Assembly: GCF_014205135.1 (NCBI RefSeq)
Contig: NZ_JACHMY010000001.1
Span: 1,674,001 to 1,738,000, forward strand
Direction of reading: 5' to 3'
DNA: 64,000 bases
Source of the DNA: Kribbella italica
Lineage (GTDB): Bacteria > Actinomycetota > Actinomycetes > Propionibacteriales > Kribbellaceae
In this document: piece by piece, positions 43,399 to 52,500 of the stretch
Layout: each line of letters starts with the position of its first letter
How positions within the stretch are numbered: the first letter of the stretch is position 1
Program-made: the position numbers and the translations under genes
Notes under the pieces: generated by a model
Told to the model about the DNA's origin: nothing
Database searches by the model: none
What the model saw: only the letters and a program-made list of their open reading frames with translations

Positions 43399-44100
43399 AT
43401 GGCGTTGCAGGTCCTGGTCGTCGAGGACGACGACCGCATCCGCACCGTCCTGCGGCTCGCGCTGGAGGACGAGGGGCATCAGGTGACCGAGGCCGCCGAC
43501 ACGCCCGCGGCCCTCGAGCGGGTCCGGACCGTACTGCCCGACCTGGTGCTGGTCGACCTGATGCTCGGCGAGATCGACGGCTACACCTGCATCCGGGAGA
43601 TTCGCCGGCTCAGCGACATCCCGATCGTGATCGTCAGCGCCCGCTCCGACACCCACGACATCGTCGCCGGGCTGGAAGCCGGCGCGGACGACTACGTGAC
43701 CAAACCCTTCCAGGTCAAGGAGCTCACCGCTCGGCTGCGCGCGCTCCGCCGGCGGCTCCGGACCAGTACGGAGGCGACCGAGCCGGACGTCGTACTGGAC
43801 TCCGATCCGGTACGCCGGCTGGTGCTGTCCCGGTCGCGCGGGTCGGTGCTGCTGCAGGGTGCGGACCTCAAGCTGACCGTCACGGAGTACCGGTTGCTCG
43901 CGGAGCTGGCCCGGCCGCCGGGGCGGGTGCTCAGCCGTCCGGCGTTGCTGTCCTCGGTGTGGGAGCACGGTTTCTACGGCGACGAACGGATCGTCGACGT
44001 GCACATCCGGCGGTTGCGAACCAAGATCGAGCGCGATCCGGGCCGCCCGTTGCTGGTGGTCACCGTGCGCGGGATGGGCTACCGGCTGGACCCGCGGTGA
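43399..44100 (+). CDS. OmpR-family response regulator
   Basis: A 233-residue regulator. Receiver domain: acidic EDDD at 9-12, phosphorylated Asp53 in LVLVDLML, Lys102 in VTKPF. The C-terminal winged helix has LTVTEYRLLAELARPPGRVLSRPALLSSVW and VDVHIRRLRTKIE. Similar to CseB/MtrA-type regulators. Overlaps the kinase gene by 4 nt (GTGA). Confidence 0.93.
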   Translation: MALQVLVVEDDDRIRTVLRLALEDEGHQVTEAADTPAALERVRTVLPDLVLVDLMLGEIDGYTCIREIRRLSDIPIVIVSARSDTHDIVAGLEAGADDYVTKPFQVKELTARLRALRRRLRTSTEATEPDVVLDSDPVRRLVLSRSRGSVLLQGADLKLTVTEYRLLAELARPPGRVLSRPALLSSVWEHGFYGDERIVDVHIRRLRTKIERDPGRPLLVVTVRGMGYRLDPR

Positions 44101-45461
44101 ACCGCGCGATCGCCGCGCTCGGCCTGCGGCACCGGATCGTGATCGCGTTCGCGCTGGTCGCGCTGCTGGTGTCGGCGGTGTTCGCCGTCAGCACCTATGC
44201 GCTGGCGCGGGGGTTCCTGCTGGGGCAGCGTCAGGACGTGGTGCAGCGCCAGGCGCTGGCCGACGCGGGGTTCGTGCAGCGCCGGCTCGAGACGGCGGGG
44301 GCAGACGTGTCCGCCGTACTGACCGCGGCCGGTACGCCGGCCGGCCACACGGTGGTGCTGAAGTGGCAGAACCAGTGGTACGGGTCGGCGCTGGATCAGG
44401 GGCGCGAGGCGGTCCCGGCGGAGATGCGGGCCGAGGGTGCCGAAGGGCGGGCCGCGACACAGCGGTTCAGGACCGCCGACGGGCCGGTGCTCGTGGTCGG
44501 CGTACCGCTGCCGGCCGTGGGCGGGGAGTTCTACGAGATCGCGCCGCTGAGCGAGCTCGACGGGATCCTGCGGCTGTTGAGCAGCATCCTGATCGGCGGG
44601 GCGATCCTGTCGGCGGGTGCCGGCGCGGCGCTCGGGGCCTGGGCGAGCCGGTCGGTGGTGATTCCGCTGAACCGGGTCGCGGTGGCGGCGGCCACGATCG
44701 CGGGTGGCGAGCTGGGTACCCGGCTGCCGCCGACCGAGGACCCGGAGCTGGCGACGATCGTTGCCTCGTTCAACAGTATGGTCGAGACGCTGCAGCAGCG
44801 GATCGAGCGGGACGCCCGGCTGGCGGCGGATGTGAGCCACGAGCTGCGGTCGCCGTTGACGACCTTGGTCGCGAGTGTGGACCTGCTCACCGCGCGGCGG
44901 GACGAGCTGCCGCCGCGGTCGCAGCAGTTGCTGGTCCTGATCTCGGCGGATCTCGAGCGGTTCCGGCGGTTGCTGGACGACCTGCTGGAGCTGGCGCGGT
45001 CGGACGCCGGGCTCGATCTGGGGTCGGAGGCCAGGGTCCCGCTGGGCGAGCTGCTGCGGTACGTGGTGGGTGAGGTCGGCGACGATCCGGAGCTGGTGAA
45101 AGGTGCCGAGGGCATCGAGGTACGCGGCGACAAGGCCCGGCTGGGGCGGCTGTTCCGGAATCTGCTGGAGAACGCCGAGCGGCATGGTGGTGGGGTGACC
45201 GCGGTGCTGGTGAGCCGTTCCGACGACGATGTGCTGGTCGAGGTGGACGACGCGGGGAGCGGGATTCCGCCGGAGGACCGGGAGCGGGTGTTCGAGCGGT
45301 TCGCGACCGGGCCGAATCGGCGGGGCTCGTCCTCGGGGACCGGGTTGGGGCTGGCGCTGGTCGCCGAGACGGCCGCCGCGCACGGTGGTGCCGTGTGGTG
45401 CGAGGCGTCGCCGGCGGGTGGCGCGCGGTTCGTCGTACGGCTGCCGGAGGTGAAGCGGTGA
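44097..45461 (+). CDS. Sensor histidine kinase
   Basis: A 454-residue membrane kinase. Membrane helices at about 13-38 and 157-182 enclose an extracytoplasmic sensor; HAMP about 183-235; His248 in DVSHELRSPLTTL; N box NLLENAERHG, then DDAGSGIP and GTGLGLALV ATP-lid motifs. GTG start overlaps the regulator stop. The downstream lipoprotein probably modulates its sensing, as LpqB and CseA do for their kinases. Confidence 0.93.
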   Translation: MNRAIAALGLRHRIVIAFALVALLVSAVFAVSTYALARGFLLGQRQDVVQRQALADAGFVQRRLETAGADVSAVLTAAGTPAGHTVVLKWQNQWYGSALDQGREAVPAEMRAEGAEGRAATQRFRTADGPVLVVGVPLPAVGGEFYEIAPLSELDGILRLLSSILIGGAILSAGAGAALGAWASRSVVIPLNRVAVAAATIAGGELGTRLPPTEDPELATIVASFNSMVETLQQRIERDARLAADVSHELRSPLTTLVASVDLLTARRDELPPRSQQLLVLISADLERFRRLLDDLLELARSDAGLDLGSEARVPLGELLRYVVGEVGDDPELVKGAEGIEVRGDKARLGRLFRNLLENAERHGGGVTAVLVSRSDDDVLVEVDDAGSGIPPEDRERVFERFATGPNRRGSSSGTGLGLALVAETAAAHGGAVWCEASPAGGARFVVRLPEVKR

Positions 45462-46039
45462 GGCGCTGGGCGTTGGGGCTGGCCGTCGTACTGATGCTTG
45501 GTGGGTGCGGAGTGCCTTCGCAGGACTCGCCGGTGGAGATCCAGCCGGAGGCGTTGCCGTCGCGGTTGCGGGAGACGGCGTTGCCGCGCGACGTGTCGCC
45601 GTCGACCGCTGGGCCCGGGCAGGTGAGCGTGGTGGTGAACTTCGTCCGCAAGGACCGGCTAGTGCGCTCGGTACGCGAGGTGCCGAACGGGCCGGCGCAG
45701 GATCGCCTGGCCGCGATCGTCACCGCGCTGGTCGCCGGCCCGACCGAGCGCGAGCGCGCCAGCGGGATCTCCTCGGCGCTGCCGGCCGGCCTGCAGTTGA
45801 CGGTCACGACTGTGGACGGCGACCGCGCGGTGATCGGCCTGGTCGGCGAGACCGACGGCTCAGCCGCCGAGAACGTGCTCGCTGTCGGCCAGATCGTCCT
45901 GTCCGCGACCGCGATCCCGACCGTCAAGGAAGTCACGTTCGAGCGCGACGGCCTGCCCGTCGAAGCGCTGCTGGCCGACGGCGCGCTCACGACCAACCCG
46001 CTGACCGCCGCCGACTACGCCGCACTCCGCGCCGGCTGA
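45458..46039 (+). CDS. GerMN-domain lipoprotein
   Basis: A 193-residue lipoprotein: signal ending in the lipobox LMLGGC (Cys near 17), then a GerMN domain (VSVVVNFVRKDRLVRSVREVPN, IVTALVAGPTERERASGISSALPAG, ENVLAVGQIVLSAT). GTGA overlap with the kinase gene. Completes a regulator-kinase-lipoprotein unit likely watching the cell envelope. The last 25 bases overlap the opposing MFS gene. Confidence 0.88.
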   Translation: MRRWALGLAVVLMLGGCGVPSQDSPVEIQPEALPSRLRETALPRDVSPSTAGPGQVSVVVNFVRKDRLVRSVREVPNGPAQDRLAAIVTALVAGPTERERASGISSALPAGLQLTVTTVDGDRAVIGLVGETDGSAAENVLAVGQIVLSATAIPTVKEVTFERDGLPVEALLADGALTTNPLTAADYAALRAG

Positions 46040-47415
46040 TGCTTGGTGCTGGGCAAGGTGATGGCGGCGATCAGTACGGCGACGAGCAGGGCTGCGGCGC
46101 AGAGGGTCAGGCCTCGGGCGTAGCCGTCGTTGAGGGAGCCGGTGGATTCGGTGTGCTGGTGGGCGGCGGTTCCGAGAGCTGCCAGGCCGAGGGATGCGCC
46201 GAGTTGGCGAGAACTGTTGAGGAGGCCGGACGCCGTACCGGTTTCGTGGGGTGCGACGTCGGTGGTGGCGGTGGCGACGAGCGGGCCGAGACAGAGGCCG
46301 AAGCCGATGCTGGCGATGACCGACGGGCCGAGGACGTCGGTGAGGAAGCTGCCGTCGGCACTGACCTGGCCGAACCACGCGAACCCGGTCGCGGTCAGCA
46401 GTGCGCCGCCGATCAGGAGATTCTTTGTAGGGAAGCGATAGCCGAGCTTGATGGCGAGCACCGAGCCGACGACAACCCCGAGGGCGAACGGCAGGAACAT
46501 CAGGCCGGTCAGCGCCGGGCCGATGTCGAGCACGCGCTGCAGGTAGAGCGACATGAAGTAGAACGACGACGCCATCGCCGTACCGACCAGCAGGTTGTAG
46601 GCGTTCGCGCCGGACACCGAGCGGTTGGTGAAGAGGCCCAGCCGGACCAGCGGTTCGCGGCGCGTCGTGCGTTCGACGAGGACGAACCCAGCGAGCAGTA
46701 CGACGGCGATCGCGAGCGTGATCAGCGTGGTCGGTGATCCCCAGGCATGGCGGTCGGTCCGGACGACGCCGAAGACCAGGGCCGACATGCCGGCGGTCGC
46801 GAGTACGGCGCCGAGTACGTCGGGGCGGCCACGGCGTACGGGCAGGCCGGCGGCGACTCCGCCCGAGGCCAGCGCGAACGCGATGGCCGCCATCGGGACG
46901 TTGACGAACATCACCCACCGCCAGCTCGCGTACTGGGTGAGCACGCCGCCGATCAGTACGCCGAGCGCACCGCCCGCGGCGTTCATCGCACTCCACACGC
47001 CGAAGGCTTTCACGCGGGCCCGGCCGCTCGGGAACGTCGTCGCCAGCAACGCGAGCGCGGCCGGCGCCAGGGCCGCGGCCCCGATCCCTTGGGCGGCGCG
47101 GGCCGCGACCAGGTGGCCGGGCTCCTGAGCGAAGCCGCCGACCAGCGATGCCAGGCCGAACAGGGCCAGTCCGGCGAGCAGCAGCTGCTTGCGCCCGTAC
47201 CGGTCGCTGGCCTTGCCGCCTAGCAGCAGCAGCCCGCCGAAGGTCAGTGCGTAGGCGTGGATCACCCACGTCACTCCGGTCGCGCTGAACCCGAGCCCGT
47301 TCGCGATCTGGGGAAGTCCCACGTTCACGACCGACAGGTCGAGGGACACCATGAACTGCACGACGGCGACCACGGCGAGGGTGGCGCCCGACTTGTCCTG
47401 TAGCTTTCGGAACAT
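46015..47415 (-). CDS. DHA2-type (EmrB/QacA) MFS drug exporter
   Basis: A 466-residue transporter with about 14 membrane segments. It carries motif C-like FMVSLDLSVVNVGLPQI (segment 1), the loop motif GKASDRYGRKQLLLAG (about 68-84), and RAAQGIGAAALAPAALALL. It likely exports drugs or lipophilic compounds by proton exchange. Start ATG 47415 is embedded in a palindrome and lies six bases after TACTTT, so the mRNA is probably leaderless and under local repression. Confidence 0.9.
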   Translation of the reverse strand: MFRKLQDKSGATLAVVAVVQFMVSLDLSVVNVGLPQIANGLGFSATGVTWVIHAYALTFGGLLLLGGKASDRYGRKQLLLAGLALFGLASLVGGFAQEPGHLVAARAAQGIGAAALAPAALALLATTFPSGRARVKAFGVWSAMNAAGGALGVLIGGVLTQYASWRWVMFVNVPMAAIAFALASGGVAAGLPVRRGRPDVLGAVLATAGMSALVFGVVRTDRHAWGSPTTLITLAIAVVLLAGFVLVERTTRREPLVRLGLFTNRSVSGANAYNLLVGTAMASSFYFMSLYLQRVLDIGPALTGLMFLPFALGVVVGSVLAIKLGYRFPTKNLLIGGALLTATGFAWFGQVSADGSFLTDVLGPSVIASIGFGLCLGPLVATATTDVAPHETGTASGLLNSSRQLGASLGLAALGTAAHQHTESTGSLNDGYARGLTLCAAALLVAVLIAAITLPSTKHQPARSAA

Positions 47416-47451
47416 GTTCCGAAAGTAGCATCGGAAAGCTTCCGATGTCGA
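47404..47451 (-). promoter_or_regulatory. MFS promoter with two palindromic operators
   Basis: On the minus strand, TCGACA (47446-47451), an 18-base spacer and TACTTT (47422-47427) form a promoter with the ATG six bases on. A perfect 22-bp palindrome (CTTTCGGAACA and its mirror, 47404-47425) covers the -10 and the start codon. A second palindrome, CATCGGAA-N3-TTCCGATG (47429-47447), fills the spacer. Both share the TCGGAA half-site. The regulator is not adjacent. Confidence 0.75.
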
Positions 47452-47461
47452 CCTCAGGGGG

Positions 47462-48043
47462 TCAGAGGTCGATGACGCGATCGGTCACGGCGGCCAGCAG
47501 GTCCGGGTCGTGGGAGATCGCGACCACGCCGATCTCCTGCGCGCGAGCCTGTTCCAGCAGCAGGTGCCAGATGCGCGCCTGGGTGATCGCGTCGAGGCTC
47601 GCGCTGATCTCGTCGGCGACGAGGTAGCGAGGGCGGGCGAGCAGGGCGCGGGCGAGGTTGACCCGCTGGAGCTCGCCGCCGCTGATCTCGTGCGGGAAGC
47701 GGTCGAACCAGACGGGCCGGACCAGGTGCGGATCGACCGCCTCGACCTCGGCCTGGGAGGCGCCGGTCTCGGCGAGGATCTCGCGGACGGTCCAGTGCGG
47801 ATTCATCGCGCGTTCGGGGTGCTGGAGCACGAGCTGGACCGGGTGCGCGCTGCCGCGGGGGTCGACGAGGATCTCGCCTTTGGTGGGCGTGAGGAATCCG
47901 GCGAGGAGCTTGCCGATGGTCGACTTGCCCGAGCCGCTGGGGCCGAAGAGGCCGACCACCTCGCCGGGTTCCACGGTCAGCGACGTCCCTTGGACGACCC
48001 AATCCCGGGTGTAGCGGAACCAGAGGTCCTTGGCGATCAGCAC
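47462..48043 (-). CDS. ABC transporter ATPase, oligopeptide/nickel type (second)
   Basis: A 193-residue, short ATPase with Walker A GPSGSGKST (near 33), signature SGGELQR (near 118) and Walker B YLVADE (near 140), then the H-loop AISHD. Resembles DppF/NikE but lacks their usual C-terminal extension. GTG 48043 has GAGGAG five bases upstream and overlaps the preceding ATPase gene by 7 nt. Confidence 0.88.
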   Translation of the reverse strand: MLIAKDLWFRYTRDWVVQGTSLTVEPGEVVGLFGPSGSGKSTIGKLLAGFLTPTKGEILVDPRGSAHPVQLVLQHPERAMNPHWTVREILAETGASQAEVEAVDPHLVRPVWFDRFPHEISGGELQRVNLARALLARPRYLVADEISASLDAITQARIWHLLLEQARAQEIGVVAISHDPDLLAAVTDRVIDL

Positions 48044-48858
48044 GACTGCTCCTCGGGAACGGCGAAACCGTTGGCGGGAAGGGCCTGCCACAGGGCCTTC
48101 GTGTATGGGTCGCGCAGCTCGCCGGTCCTGAACCCGGCCGGCGTGACGGTCTCGATCGTGCGGCCTTCGCGGCAGATCACCACGGTGTCCGCGACCTCCA
48201 GGGCGCCGCCCAGCTCGTGCGTGATCAGTACGACGGCCCGGCCGTCGTCGGCGAGCGCGCGGAACTCCTGCAGTACGGCGCTGACGTCCTCGCGGGGCAA
48301 CCCCGGGGTCGGTTCGTCGGCGAGGATCAGGTGCGGGTCGCCGAGGGTCGCCATGGTGAGTAGGACGCGGCGGATCATGCCGCCGGAGAGTTCGTGGGGG
48401 TAGCGCCGAAGGACCTCGGGGCCGAGGCCGCGCGCGGCGAGAACGGTCGCGGCGACACGATGCCCGGCGCGACGGCCGGCGCGCGCGCCGAGCTGGGTTG
48501 CCAGCTGTGCGGAGCGGGTGACCTGGCGGCCGATGGTGGCCAGTGGGTCGAGGTAGTCGACCGACTGGGGGAGCAGTGCGATCTCCTGGCCGGCGAGGCG
48601 GCGCCGCTCGGCGTGGTCGAGCGGGCGGCCGTCGTACTGGATGGTGCCGGACTCGGTCGCGTTCGGGGGCAGCATGCCGAGGACGGCGTGCGCGAGCAGG
48701 GTCTTGCCGGCGCCGGACGCGCCGACGAGCGCGACGACCTGGCCGCGGTCGGCGGTCAGGTCCATGCCGGACAGCGCGACGACTTCGCGGCGCCGGAGGC
48801 CGCGCTCGTACTGGACGAAGCTCACCGTCAGTTGCTCGATGGCCAGCAGCGGGCTCAC
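48037..48858 (-). CDS. ABC transporter ATPase, oligopeptide/nickel type (first)
   Basis: A 273-residue ATPase like DppD/NikD. Walker A GASGAGKT (near 46), signature LSGGMIRRV (near 157), Walker B LILADEPTPGLP (near 176), H-loop LITHE. It lacks the usual C-terminal Cys motif. GTG start overlaps the permease stop in a GTGA. Confidence 0.9.
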   Translation of the reverse strand: MSPLLAIEQLTVSFVQYERGLRRREVVALSGMDLTADRGQVVALVGASGAGKTLLAHAVLGMLPPNATESGTIQYDGRPLDHAERRRLAGQEIALLPQSVDYLDPLATIGRQVTRSAQLATQLGARAGRRAGHRVAATVLAARGLGPEVLRRYPHELSGGMIRRVLLTMATLGDPHLILADEPTPGLPREDVSAVLQEFRALADDGRAVVLITHELGGALEVADTVVICREGRTIETVTPAGFRTGELRDPYTKALWQALPANGFAVPEEQSC

Positions 48859-49688
48859 AGGTGGTGGCTCCTCGGGTCGAGCAGGGCCCGGGTGTTCTCG
48901 CCGATCGCGTCGACCAGCTTGACGACGACGAGCAGGCACAGGCCAGGCAGTACGGCGAGCCACCAGGCTCCGGCGGACAGGAACCGCATCGACTCGGCCA
49001 GCAGGACGCCGATGGACGGCTCGGCCGGATCGACGCCCAGACCGAGGAACGACAGCGCGGCCTCGTGCAGGATCGCGTGCGGGAACAGCAGGACCGTGCC
49101 GACCAGGAAGTGGCCGACCAGTTGCGGCGCGACATGGCGCCGGGCGATCCACCAACGACCTCGGCCGAGCTGGCGGGCGATCATCACGTAGTCCGACGAC
49201 ACCACCTGGCGGGCGTGGCCGCGGAGTACTCGGGTCAGCGACGGCCAGTGGGTCACGGCGACGGCGATGACGACCGCGCGGGTGCCGCCGCCGAGTGCGA
49301 AGGCCAGGAGGATCAGCAGGACCAGATGGGGGAGTGCGAGGAAGAGGTCGACGAGCCAGGTGACCGCGCGGTCGACGACCGGACCACCGACCGCGGCCGC
49401 GCACGCCATCAGCATCGCGAGCAGACCCGAGACGAGCGCGGCGCTGACGCCGACGACCAGGCTGAGCCGCAGGCCGGACAGGACGCGGGCGAGCATGTCG
49501 CGCCCGAGTCGATCGGTGCCGAACAGGTGTTGCCAGGACGGGCTGAGGTTGCGCGCCGCGAGTTCCGTCGTACTGGCGGCGTCGACGGCGAGCGTGCCCG
49601 CGATGGTGACACCGACGACGATCACGAGGGAGAGCGTGAGGTAGGCCAGGGTGCGGCTGCGCCTGCTGGTGGCCAGGAGCTGGGTCAT
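48855..49688 (-). CDS. ABC transporter permease, DppC/NikC type
   Basis: A 277-residue permease with about six membrane helices. FGTDRLGRDMLARVL (about 56-70) is the family entry motif and SDYVMIARQLGRGRWWIARRHVAPQL (about 165-190) the ATPase-coupling loop. Overlaps neighbours by 4 nt on each side. Confidence 0.92.
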   Translation of the reverse strand: MTQLLATSRRSRTLAYLTLSLVIVVGVTIAGTLAVDAASTTELAARNLSPSWQHLFGTDRLGRDMLARVLSGLRLSLVVGVSAALVSGLLAMLMACAAAVGGPVVDRAVTWLVDLFLALPHLVLLILLAFALGGGTRAVVIAVAVTHWPSLTRVLRGHARQVVSSDYVMIARQLGRGRWWIARRHVAPQLVGHFLVGTVLLFPHAILHEAALSFLGLGVDPAEPSIGVLLAESMRFLSAGAWWLAVLPGLCLLVVVKLVDAIGENTRALLDPRSHHL

Positions 49689-50737
49689 CGGGCGGCCCCG
49701 AGCCGTCGCGTTCTCGGGTCGAGCCAGCTGTGTAGGAGGTCGCCGAGCTGGTTGCCGGTGTAGACGAACAGCGTGGTGAACAAGGCGATTCCGAGCAGGA
49801 GCGGGACGTCCTGGCCGAGGGCTGCTGCCGTGGTCGCGGCGCCGAGACCCGGGTAGGAGAAGACCTGTTCGGCGAGGAGCGAGCCGCCGAAGAGTTCACC
49901 GAGCGAACTGAACTGGAGGAGCAGAGCGGGGCCGGCGGCGTTGCGTAGTACTCGATGAACGACCAGGCCGGTGGTGCGTTCGCCTTGCGCGCGGGCGAAG
50001 GCGACGTAGTCGCTGGCCATCGCGACGGCCACGGCCTGCCGGGTGTGCAGTACGACGGGCGCGATGCCGACCAGGCTCAGCGTCACCGCGGGCAGGAGGA
50101 GGTGGTGCAGGCGGTCGAGCAGGCCGACCTCGCTCGCGACCTGACCGACCGGTACGGCGCAGCAGACCGGAGTCCACTGGAGCGCGACCGAGAACGCGTA
50201 CAGGAGCAGGAGGCCGACCCAGAACGTCGGGGCGCTGGCGAGGGTGTAGGCCCACCAGGTGATGACGCGGTCGGTGAGCTGGCCCCGCCGGATGCCGGCC
50301 AGCAGGCCGAGGCCGAAACCGATCACGCCCGACAGGCACCAGGCGACGGACATCAGCGCGAGGCTGGTCAGGAACTTGCCCGCGATGACGTCCGCGACGG
50401 GCTGGTTGAAGGTGTGGGACTGCCCGAGGTCGCCCCTGACGACCTGGGACAGCCAGCTGGTGAAGCGTTCGACCGGCGGGTCGTCGAGGCCCCAGCGCTC
50501 GGCGATCTGGGCGCGCTGCTCCGGGCCGATCGCGGCGATGTCCGCGCCGACGTACGCGTCGATGGGATCGACCGGTGAGCCGAGCATCAGCGCGAACGAC
50601 GCCACGGCGACGGCGAACAGCAGCAGGACCAGGCGGACCAGCCGGGAGAGCAGGGCTCCGCCCAGCGAGCCGCCGCGGTGTCCGCGGCCGTCGCCGGGTG
50701 CGGGTGCTTCCGGCGTCTCGCTGGTCAGCACGTCCAT
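49685..50737 (-). CDS. ABC transporter permease, DppB/NikB type
   Basis: A 350-residue permease with about six membrane helices and the coupling loop SDYVAFARAQGERTTGLVVHRVLRNA (about 250-275). The N-terminal 25 residues are polar and Gly-rich. RGDLGQS and SPVDPIDAYVG match the family. ATG 50737 overlaps the binding-protein gene by 13 nt. Confidence 0.9.
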   Translation of the reverse strand: MDVLTSETPEAPAPGDGRGHRGGSLGGALLSRLVRLVLLLFAVAVASFALMLGSPVDPIDAYVGADIAAIGPEQRAQIAERWGLDDPPVERFTSWLSQVVRGDLGQSHTFNQPVADVIAGKFLTSLALMSVAWCLSGVIGFGLGLLAGIRRGQLTDRVITWWAYTLASAPTFWVGLLLLYAFSVALQWTPVCCAVPVGQVASEVGLLDRLHHLLLPAVTLSLVGIAPVVLHTRQAVAVAMASDYVAFARAQGERTTGLVVHRVLRNAAGPALLLQFSSLGELFGGSLLAEQVFSYPGLGAATTAAALGQDVPLLLGIALFTTLFVYTGNQLGDLLHSWLDPRTRRLGAAR

Positions 50738-52305
50738 TTCCACTGGGTGATGCCGGCGGTGACCGGCCAGCCGTGCCCGTGGGGCTCGATCTGCGGCTTG
50801 CCGATGTCGAGGCAGTCGCTGACGAAGTACGTGTGCTCGAGGTTGACCAGCCAGGCCCAGGCGGCGTCGCCGGTGGCGCTGAAGCCGGTCTGCGCGGCCT
50901 TCCAGTACGTCGTCGCCTGCTCCTGGTCGGTGGCGCTCATCGCGGCGTCGAGGTCCTTCTGGACGGCGGCGTTGGCGTAGTAGCCCGGGTTCCAGTACTC
51001 GACGCCGGCCTGGGTGGACGAGTACAGGTTGTACATCTCGGTCGGGTCCTGGCTGCCCCACCCGAACAGCACCGCGTCGGAGTGCAGCCGCTTGTCGATC
51101 ACGTCCCAGCTCACGCCCTGCGCCTTGATCTGGATCCCGAGCGGCTTCACCATGTCCGCGACGCTCAGCGCGAGTCCCTGCCGCAGGGTGTCGTCGGCCG
51201 GGTAGAGGAGGTTGAACGCCGCCTTGACGCCGTTGCGCTCGCGGACGCCGTTCTTGTCGACCCAGCCGGCGTCGGTCAGCAACTGCTTGGCTTTGGCGGC
51301 GTCGCCGCTCTTGATCGCCGAGGCTGGCTCGTACCAGGGCAAGCCGTCGACGGGCCCGGTCGCGGGCGAGCCGAAGCCTTCGAGTACGCCGTCCACCAGC
51401 GCGTCCCGGTCGACGGCGTAGTTGATCGCCTGCCGGATCGCCTTGTCCGAGGTGACGTTGTTGCCGATCGCCTGCCCGTCCTTGGTCTGACGGCCGGTGT
51501 CGGCGACGTACGGGAACATCACGCCACGGTTGTCGACCGATTTCACCGGGACGAGCCGCATGCCGTCGATCGTCGTCTTGGCCAGGTTCGACGGTACGGC
51601 GGCCATCGAGGCCTGGCCGGCCTTCGCGGCCGCGAGCGTCGCGTCCTCGCCGGTGAACGTGAACACGACGCGCTCGAAGGCCGGCTTGGTGCCGTAGTAG
51701 GCCTCGTTGCGCTGCACGATGAGCTGCTGGCCCTCGTCCCACTGGACCAGGGTGAACGGGCCGGACCCGATCGGCTTGCGGGCGTAGTCCTTGCCGTGGG
51801 CGTGCTCGGGCACGATGCCGAGCGAGACCAGGCGGTTGACGAACGTGCTCTGCGGGCGGCTGAGGTGCAGCTCGACCGTGTCGTTGTCGGTGGCAACGGC
51901 CTTGCTGAGCGCGGTGACGTCGGTCAGGCCGCCGGACTTGCTGGCGGTGGTGAAGGTGTAGGCGACGTCCTTCGCGGTGAGTGGCTGCCCGTCGCTGAAC
52001 TTCGCGTCGGTGCGCAGGTCGACCGTCCAGACCAGGCCGTCGGCACTCACCGAGTGTCGGGTGGCCAGGTCGTTGACGATCTTCAGGTCCGCGTCGCGCG
52101 TCAGCAGGGTCGACTGGAACAGCGGAGACCCGTACCGGCCCCAGCCGAGCGTCGGGTCGTACCCGTCCTCGGACTCGCCGCCGATCGCCAGGCGCAGTTC
52201 CTTCGGCGTACCGCTGGAGGCCGGTGTGTCGACACCTGCCGTGCACGCGGCCGAAACCATCAGCAGCCCTACGACGGCGGACGCCGCCTTCGCTCCACGC
52301 AGCAC
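50725..52305 (-). CDS. ABC transporter substrate-binding lipoprotein (family 5)
   Basis: A 526-residue SBP_bac_5 lipoprotein: signal with lipobox VSAAC (Cys near 22), then ELRLAIGGESEDGYDPTLGWGRYGSPLFQSTLL, FSDGQPLTAKDVAYTF, KPIGSGPFTLVQWDEGQ and IRQAINYAVDRDALVDGVL. NikA- and DppA-like proteins share this fold, so the cargo may be nickel-chelator or peptide. GTG 52305 has GAGGAGG five bases upstream. TTGCCT-N18-TAGGTT (52353-52382) is a plausible promoter. Confidence 0.88.
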   Translation of the reverse strand: MLRGAKAASAVVGLLMVSAACTAGVDTPASSGTPKELRLAIGGESEDGYDPTLGWGRYGSPLFQSTLLTRDADLKIVNDLATRHSVSADGLVWTVDLRTDAKFSDGQPLTAKDVAYTFTTASKSGGLTDVTALSKAVATDNDTVELHLSRPQSTFVNRLVSLGIVPEHAHGKDYARKPIGSGPFTLVQWDEGQQLIVQRNEAYYGTKPAFERVVFTFTGEDATLAAAKAGQASMAAVPSNLAKTTIDGMRLVPVKSVDNRGVMFPYVADTGRQTKDGQAIGNNVTSDKAIRQAINYAVDRDALVDGVLEGFGSPATGPVDGLPWYEPASAIKSGDAAKAKQLLTDAGWVDKNGVRERNGVKAAFNLLYPADDTLRQGLALSVADMVKPLGIQIKAQGVSWDVIDKRLHSDAVLFGWGSQDPTEMYNLYSSTQAGVEYWNPGYYANAAVQKDLDAAMSATDQEQATTYWKAAQTGFSATGDAAWAWLVNLEHTYFVSDCLDIGKPQIEPHGHGWPVTAGITQWKWTC

Positions 52306-52324
52306 CGATTCCTCCTCGTTCCAC

Positions 52325-52382
52325 CTGCGACTGGATCGCAGAAGTCGAGGGAAACCTATGGGGTGATCGGGGGTGAAGGCAA
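52325..52382 (-). promoter_or_regulatory. Promoter and leader hairpin of the ABC operon
   Basis: TTGCCT (52377-52382), 18 bases, then TAGGTT (52353-52358). The early mRNA contains CTGCGA/TCGCAG (52325-52341), a short hairpin before the ribosome-binding site. Confidence 0.45.
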
Positions 52383-52466
52383 CTGCCGTGTCAGGAACCG
52401 GCGTTGACCTGCTGGTGGGGGCGCGCGGGGTTCTGTGGTGGGGGCGTCCACCTTGGTTCGGTCGCA

Positions 52467-52494
52467 CTCCTCAGACAAGCTGAGGAGCTAGAGT
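52467..52494 (+). promoter_or_regulatory. GntR promoter with operator between -35 and -10
   Basis: TAGAGT (52489-52494) ends six bases before the ATG at 52501. Just upstream, CTCCTCAG (52467-52474) and CTGAGGAG (52480-52487) form a perfect inverted repeat with a 5-base spacer, in the space where -35 and spacer should be. Likely the regulator's own site, also able to affect the divergent ABC operon. Confidence 0.6.
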
Positions 52495-52500
52495 GGGTGG

